Below the pieces are notes generated by a model, which had not been told where the DNA came from, searched no databases, and worked only from the letters and a program-made list of their open reading frames with translations. A stretch of DNA of 5,707 nt from Caldisericaceae bacterium (GTDB lineage Bacteria > Caldisericota > Caldisericia > Caldisericales > Caldisericaceae), in contig JAGHAO010000103.1 of the NCBI GenBank assembly GCA_021161495.1, forward strand, positions 1 to 5,707, written 5' to 3'. Of this stretch, positions 5,285 to 5,707 are shown one piece after another (position 1 is the first letter of the stretch; each line of letters begins with the position of its first letter). A program made the translations under genes and the position numbers.

Positions 5285-5707
5285 AGTGGGAATTTTTGGC
5301 GGAGCTTTTAATCCGATTCATTATGGTCATCTTTTCATTGCAAGAGAGTCAATCGAAAAGTTTAAACTTGAAAAGGTAATATTTGTTCCTACGGGGAATC
5401 CTGTTTTTCCCAAAGAAGACCTGTTGGATAAACATATAAGGCTTAAATTTGTGCAAGTTGCCATATCGGGCAAAAAGGGATTTGATATTTCGTCGTTTGA
5501 AATAGAGAGAGACGAGCCTTCATACTTCGTAAATACACTTTTCCATATAATTAAAAAAGAAAAATGCGAGGAGTGTTATTCAATAATCGGTGAGGATGCG
5601 TTTTTGCAGTTTCATAAGTGGAAATCTTTTAACTTGATCATAGAAAATAGTAAAATTATTGTTGCCAAAAGGTTCGAAGGAAATTTTGAAAAAGCCAAGG
5701 GTTATAT
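5277..5707 (+). CDS. nadD: Nicotinate-nucleotide adenylyltransferase, 3'-truncated by the window edge
   Basis: This enzyme joins nicotinate mononucleotide and ATP to form deamido-NAD in NAD synthesis. 143 codons are visible; full-length NadD is about 190-215 residues, so the C-terminal part is missing, including the ISSTxxR-type motif. The N-terminus has the nucleotidyltransferase signature GGAFNPIHYGH (residues 8-18), with the HxGH histidines at 15 and 18. Further family landmarks are PSYFVNTL (81-88), equivalent to the usual PSYTIDTL, IGEDAF (104-109), equivalent to IGaDxf, and the following Trp at 115. The usual PPHK near residue 42 is replaced by NPVFPK. The ATG overlaps the obg stop by 8 nt and has no Shine-Dalgarno at normal spacing, so coupling to obg translation is inferred. 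The GTG at 5286 would leave too little of the first strand. Its place after obg is a common bacterial arrangement. Confidence 0.93.
   Translation, partial: MSRVGIFGGAFNPIHYGHLFIARESIEKFKLEKVIFVPTGNPVFPKEDLLDKHIRLKFVQVAISGKKGFDISSFEIERDEPSYFVNTLFHIIKKEKCEECYSIIGEDAFLQFHKWKSFNLIIENSKIIVAKRFEGNFEKAKGY

Overview
The window is a compact, AT-rich bacterial housekeeping segment with all genes on the + strand. In order it holds the 3' part of gyrA, a membrane protein of the AI-2E exporter family, rplU, rpmA, obg and the 5' part of nadD. The genes are packed tightly. Two junctions overlap by 8 nt, one has a 1-nt gap and one a 3-nt gap. No mobile element, CRISPR array, tRNA, rRNA or phage gene is visible. 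Stop codons TAA, TGA and TAG all behave as stops, so the standard bacterial code fits. The Shine-Dalgarno sites and sigma-70-like promoter are ordinary for bacteria. I cannot place the lineage by eye. The Obg N-terminus reads like those of Bacteroidetes/Chlorobi-type proteins, while the L27 N-terminus is unusual, so an uncultivated or deep-branching AT-rich bacterium is plausible but unproven.

Layout. Bases 1-2268 are DNA gyrase subunit A from about E. coli residue 60 to its natural stop. It carries the catalytic tyrosine, the GyrA box and a C-terminal pinwheel. The AI-2E family gene (2261-3325) begins inside the gyrA stop region and is probably translationally coupled to it. Bases 3326-3423 are the only real intergenic region. 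They hold a good promoter (TTGACA, 16-nt spacer, TACACT) and a bulged hairpin ending one base before the rplU ribosome binding site. From that promoter runs rplU (L21), rpmA (L27), obg and nadD, the classic L21-L27-Obg order. The operon links large-subunit proteins, a GTPase that assists 50S assembly, and NAD synthesis.

Points that stand out. (1) The conserved N-terminus of Obg extends 13 codons upstream of the first GTG, and no ATG, GTG or TTG is available there. An ACG at 3992, ideally spaced after GGAGGAG, is the best start. (2) A perfect 14-bp inverted repeat lies in the first transmembrane segment of the AI-2E family gene. (3) The L27 N-terminal arm, which reaches the peptidyl-transferase centre in other bacteria, is three residues short and lacks its glycine pair. 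(4) The rplU leader looks structured and may be regulatory. (5) GyrA carries Ile at the position equivalent to E. coli Ser83. I see no new multi-gene system here. The interest lies in these deviations within ordinary genes.
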